Positions 49,253 to 52,429 of a stretch of DNA of 52,429 nt are shown one piece after another. Position numbers and translations under genes: made by a program. The stretch's first letter is position 1. Each line of letters begins with the position of its first letter. Origin of the DNA: Acidimicrobiaceae bacterium (GTDB taxonomy: Bacteria; Actinomycetota; Acidimicrobiia; Acidimicrobiales; RAAP-2); contig DAHUZS010000082.1 of the NCBI GenBank assembly GCA_027315045.1, positions 1 through 52,429 of the forward strand, written 5' to 3'. The notes below the pieces were generated by a model, which had not been told where the DNA came from, made no database searches, and saw only the letters and a program-made list of their open reading frames with translations.

Positions 49253-52074
49253 AGCGTCTCCAGCCGGACGTCGTTCACCACCGCGGTGGCGTCGATCAAC
49301 GACGCCGCGGCGTTCTTCCGCCCACCGGTCGGCTCCGACAGGTTGAACTCGACGACCAGCACCCCCTTGGGCACGCCGTCGTCGGGGCGGGCCTCGAGGA
49401 CCACCTCGCCGCGAGGCGAGGAGACCCGCACCCGGTCTCCCTGCTCCACCCCCAGGCGGGCCAGTTCGGAGGGGTTGGCGACCGCCTCGGCCGCCGGCAC
49501 CAGCCGGTCGAGCGAGGGGGACCCGCTCACCGCGGCGCCGTGGTCGTAGAGCCGTCGGGTCGACACGAGACGCAAGGAGTAGTGGTCCGGCGAAGGGACC
49601 GTGACACTCGCCCCGGTCGGGCGCCGGAGCGGGGGCGGGGCGTGCTCGGCCCGCTCGTCGGGGTGCAGGGCGGCCAAGAGCTCGCGCGAGAGCGGCTCGG
49701 TCAGGCCAACCCGGGGCGGCGCCCCCTGCCGCTCCACCGACTCGACCCCCGGGGTGGCGATGGGGTCGATGGGGACGACCACCGGGACGTCGGCCACGCC
49801 CAGCGGCACGACCAGCCCGTCGTGCCCTGACACCTGGTCCAAGAAGCCGGGGGCGAAGCCCCGGTAGGCCGGGGCCACCCGCTCGATCTCCTCGCCGATC
49901 TCCCCCACCGACCCGATGGCCAGGTCGTAGCCCAGCTCGTCGGAGAGCGCCGACGCGATGGTCCAGTCGGGCCAGGCCAGCCCGGGCGGCGCCAGCTTCT
50001 GGCCCAGCCGGGTGACCCTGCCCTCGATGTTGGTCGTGGTGCCGGGCCGCTCGTGGACCACCGCGACCGGCAGGACGACGTCGGCGTGGTCGAGGGCCGG
50101 GCCAAGGTGGCCGGTCACCGCGACGACGACCTCGGCGTCGGCCAACGCCCGGGCGGCCAGGTCCCGGTCGGGGAAGTCCTCTAGCGGGTCGCAGCCCAAG
50201 AGGACCAGCGCCCGCACGGCGCCCGCGCCGCTCTCGGTCGCCGACCGCAGGGCGGCCGTCGCGTCGAGGCCCCTCGTTTCGGGCACTGAGCCCCAGTGGT
50301 CGGTGAACCAGTCCCGGCCGGCATCGAGCGAGGTCCGGCCGGGCAGGATGCCGGGGGCCATGCCCATGTCCAGCGCCCCCTGGACGTTGCCCCGGCGCAG
50401 GAGCGGGAGGAACCGGGCACCGGGCCAGGCGAGGGCCAGGGTGGAGACGGCGGTGGAGGCGACCGAGGGGTCCTCGGCCAGCGAGGCGCGGGAGAAGGCG
50501 ACGACCACGCCGGTGCCCGGCGGGCCCTCGGCGGCCGCCTGGGCGAGGAGGGTCCGGGCCCGCTCGAGCTCCCCGGGGGCGAAGGCCGGCCCGGCCGGGT
50601 GCGACGGCATCGGAGACGGCTCGCCAACCAGCGCCCGAGCCACCGAGGGGGCGTCGCCCGGCCGCACCCGCAACGAGACGGCGGCGTACTCGCTCAAGGC
50701 GGTGGCTCGGGGGGACACCTCGACGATCCGGACCTTGTTGTCGAGGGCGGCCCGGCGCAGCCGGAGGAACAGGACCGGCAACTCCTCGCGCACGTCGCCC
50801 GAGAAGAGGAGCACCACCGGCGCCGAGCAGGTCTCGGCGATGGTGGCCCGGGGCAAGGACAGCACCAGGTCGGCCGGGAGCCCGTCCCCGGGCTGGGCGT
50901 CGACCGAGTCGGTGCCGATCACCGCCTTGGCCAGCTTGGTCCAGGCATACGCGCCCTCGTTGGTGAGCCGGCCGCCGCCGATGAAGGCGATGGCCTCGGG
51001 GCCGTGCTCGGTGCGGATCGCCTCCAGGCGACGCGCCGCCTCGGCCAGCGCCTCGGACCAGCCGACCCGGACATGGCGTTCGCCGTCGAGCACCATCGGC
51101 TCGGTCACCCGCCCGAGCCGGCTCGCCGTCTCGACCACCTCGCCGGCGAACTCCCCCGGTCGGTGCGAACCGAGCGGGGCCGCCTCGGTGTCGTCGCTCG
51201 GGCCGGCGGCGACCTCGTCGCCGTTCACCGCCTCGAAGCTGAACCGGCCCTTGTCGCACAGCCAGCCCTGGTTAACCGGCTCGGCGTCCAGCCCGAGCAG
51301 CCGGGTCAGGCGGTTGGCCGACGACTGCACCGCCACCCGGCAGCCGAAGGCGCACGTCGTGCAGGTCGACTCGACCTGGTCGAGGTCCCAGGGCCTCGCC
51401 CTGAACCGGTAGGGGGTCGCGGTCAACGCCCCCACCGGGCAGATCTGGACCGTGTTGCCGCTGAAGTAGGAGGTGAAGGGCCGGGTCGGGAAGGTGGCTA
51501 CCTCCACCCGCTCCCCCCGGCCAGAGAAGTCGATCTGGGCCTCGCCGGCGATCTCCTCGGCGAAGCGGGTGCACCGGGCGCACTGGATGCAGCGCTCCCG
51601 GTCCAAGAGCACGAGGTCGGAGATCGCGATGGGCTTGGCGAAATGGCGCTTCTCCTCCACGAACCGGCTCTCGCCCGGGCCGTAGGCGAGGGTCTGGTCC
51701 TGGAGCGGGCACTCGCCCCCCTTGTCGCAGACCGGGCAGTCGAGGGGGTGGTTGATGAGCAGGAACTCAAGGACCCCGTCCTGGGCCTTCTTCACCTTGG
51801 GCGAGGTGGTGGAGACCTCGGCCCCGTCCTCGACCGTGATGATGCAGGCCGGCTGGAGCGACGCCCCCCGGGGGCCGGCCACCTCGACCAGGCACATGCG
51901 GCACATGCCGACCGGCTCCATGCGCGGGTGGTAGCAAAAGCGGGGGATGTAGACCCCGGCCCGCTCGGCCGCCGAGATCACGAGCTCGCCCCGGCGGGCG
52001 CTCACCTGCCGGCCGTCGAGCGTGAAGGTCACGGCGTCGCTCTCGGGCTCGGCCGAGGGCTCGGGATCAGCCAT
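49249..52074 (-). CDS. nuoG: NADH-quinone oxidoreductase subunit G
   Basis: The 941-residue iron-sulfur subunit starts with a 2Fe-2S domain (RFCYHPRMEPVGMCRMCLVE with a later cysteine), then a region with a histidine-ligated N5 cluster and LDRERCIQCARCTRF for N4. A C-x2-C-x3-C-x27-C site begins at CTTCAFGC, the pattern of the off-pathway cluster N7. The rest is a molybdopterin-oxidoreductase-like domain. The ATG overlaps the nuoF 3' end by 8 nt. Confidence 0.96.
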   Translation of the reverse strand: MADPEPSAEPESDAVTFTLDGRQVSARRGELVISAAERAGVYIPRFCYHPRMEPVGMCRMCLVEVAGPRGASLQPACIITVEDGAEVSTTSPKVKKAQDGVLEFLLINHPLDCPVCDKGGECPLQDQTLAYGPGESRFVEEKRHFAKPIAISDLVLLDRERCIQCARCTRFAEEIAGEAQIDFSGRGERVEVATFPTRPFTSYFSGNTVQICPVGALTATPYRFRARPWDLDQVESTCTTCAFGCRVAVQSSANRLTRLLGLDAEPVNQGWLCDKGRFSFEAVNGDEVAAGPSDDTEAAPLGSHRPGEFAGEVVETASRLGRVTEPMVLDGERHVRVGWSEALAEAARRLEAIRTEHGPEAIAFIGGGRLTNEGAYAWTKLAKAVIGTDSVDAQPGDGLPADLVLSLPRATIAETCSAPVVLLFSGDVREELPVLFLRLRRAALDNKVRIVEVSPRATALSEYAAVSLRVRPGDAPSVARALVGEPSPMPSHPAGPAFAPGELERARTLLAQAAAEGPPGTGVVVAFSRASLAEDPSVASTAVSTLALAWPGARFLPLLRRGNVQGALDMGMAPGILPGRTSLDAGRDWFTDHWGSVPETRGLDATAALRSATESGAGAVRALVLLGCDPLEDFPDRDLAARALADAEVVVAVTGHLGPALDHADVVLPVAVVHERPGTTTNIEGRVTRLGQKLAPPGLAWPDWTIASALSDELGYDLAIGSVGEIGEEIERVAPAYRGFAPGFLDQVSGHDGLVVPLGVADVPVVVPIDPIATPGVESVERQGAPPRVGLTEPLSRELLAALHPDERAEHAPPPLRRPTGASVTVPSPDHYSLRLVSTRRLYDHGAAVSGSPSLDRLVPAAEAVANPSELARLGVEQGDRVRVSSPRGEVVLEARPDDGVPKGVLVVEFNLSEPTGGRKNAAASLIDATAVVNDVRLETL

Positions 52075-52429
52075 GGGGACAGCCGCCGTCTTTGATGTGG
52101 ACCAGGTAGTCGTCGCGGAAGCGCAGAAGGGACGACGCGATCGACGGGGGGATCGACGGGCCGAGCGGGCAGATGGTCGTCTGCTCCGGCGGCCAGTGCA
52201 CGCCGGGGCTGATGTTGTCGCAGATGTCGAGCAGGAGGTCGAGGTCCTCCTCGCGCCCGGCACCGTTCTCGATCCGGTACAGGATCCGCTCGAGCCAACC
52301 CGAACCCTCCCGGCACGGCGTGCATTGCCCGCACGACTCCCGGAAGTAGAACTTGGTGATCCGCCAGGCCGCCCGCACCGGCCAGGTGCTCGAGTCCATG
52401 ACCACGACCGAGCCCGAACCGAGCATCGA
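52067..52429 (-). CDS. nuoF: NADH-quinone oxidoreductase subunit F, C-terminal part
   Basis: The gene enters from the right edge, so only about 120 C-terminal residues are seen. LGSGSVVVMD and FYFRESCGQCTPCREG carry three ligands of cluster N3, and TICPLGPSI has the fourth cysteine. NuoF holds FMN and the NADH site, which lie outside the window. The end SLLRFRDDYLVHI is normal. Confidence 0.96.
   Translation of the reverse strand, partial: SMLGSGSVVVMDSSTWPVRAAWRITKFYFRESCGQCTPCREGSGWLERILYRIENGAGREEDLDLLLDICDNISPGVHWPPEQTTICPLGPSIPPSIASSLLRFRDDYLVHIKDGGCPHG

Noticed and set aside
1-52429. Defence island, prophage, toxin-antitoxin pair, biosynthetic cluster or CRISPR array
   Set aside because: No integrase, nuclease-methylase pair, Cas protein, phage structural gene, synthase megagene or spaced repeat array was found on either strand; nearly all genes are core metabolism.

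Overview
The window is very GC-rich, gene-dense bacterial chromosome with many GTG starts. It carries a Gram-positive style electron-transport chain: a diheme cytochrome c QcrC, a Rieske protein with three N-terminal membrane segments, a cytochrome b with a PDWY motif, and a small CtaF-type subunit IV. With the CtpE-like ATPase, SCO6745-like protein and HelD-type ATPase this points to an actinobacterium. Acidimicrobiia is my best guess, but it is an inference from gene content, not a phylogeny. Most of the window is core metabolism on a chromosome; no prophage, CRISPR array or complete insertion sequence is visible.

Layout. The left edge (1-235) has no gene but shows a degenerate direct repeat beside the 3' end of a tRNA. 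Positions 236-4344 (minus strand) hold tRNA-Glu(CTC), tRNA-Gln(CTG), a DUF218 protein, gltX, a small ferredoxin and an ABC1/UbiB-like kinase. Positions 4693-10703 hold a crotonase, a PIN-TRAM membrane protein with an eroded active site, the three-subunit proton-translocating transhydrogenase (pntAA-pntAB-pntB) and a solitary EAL protein. Positions 10914-16728 hold an HpnO-like aminotransferase with an HpnA-like epimerase, ogt, two poorly characterised proteins, a canonical enoyl-CoA hydratase and a CopD-like protein.

Positions 16806-20103 are tatA and ctaC-ctaD-ctaF (aa3 oxidase subunits II, I, IV). Then come tesB, a HIT protein and an MFS exporter. Next is an ion-transport block (22819-28170): a P1B-5 ATPase with a C-terminal hemerythrin domain, a UspA protein and a CtpE-like ATPase, with a 22-bp palindrome between the first two. 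Positions 28240-32148 are ctaE-qcrC-qcrA-qcrB (oxidase subunit III and the bcc complex). Positions 32245-40095 hold helD, ybjQ, and hemE-hemH-hemY-lnt. A frameshifted enoyl-CoA hydratase remnant follows. From 40755 to the right edge is complex I, nuoF (partial) to nuoN on the minus strand, with a HAD phosphatase gene at its downstream end.

How the genes work together. Complex I passes electrons from NADH to menaquinone, the bcc complex (QcrABC) oxidises it, and the aa3 oxidase (CtaCDEF) reduces oxygen. The hem genes supply heme, TatA serves export of the Rieske protein, and transhydrogenase converts the proton gradient into NADPH.

Two features recur. Genes inside operons usually overlap by 4 nt (GTGA, ATGA or TTGA), suggesting translational coupling. 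Several operon-leading genes have no Shine-Dalgarno sequence but a TAnnnT hexamer 6-9 nt before the start codon, as expected for leaderless transcripts.
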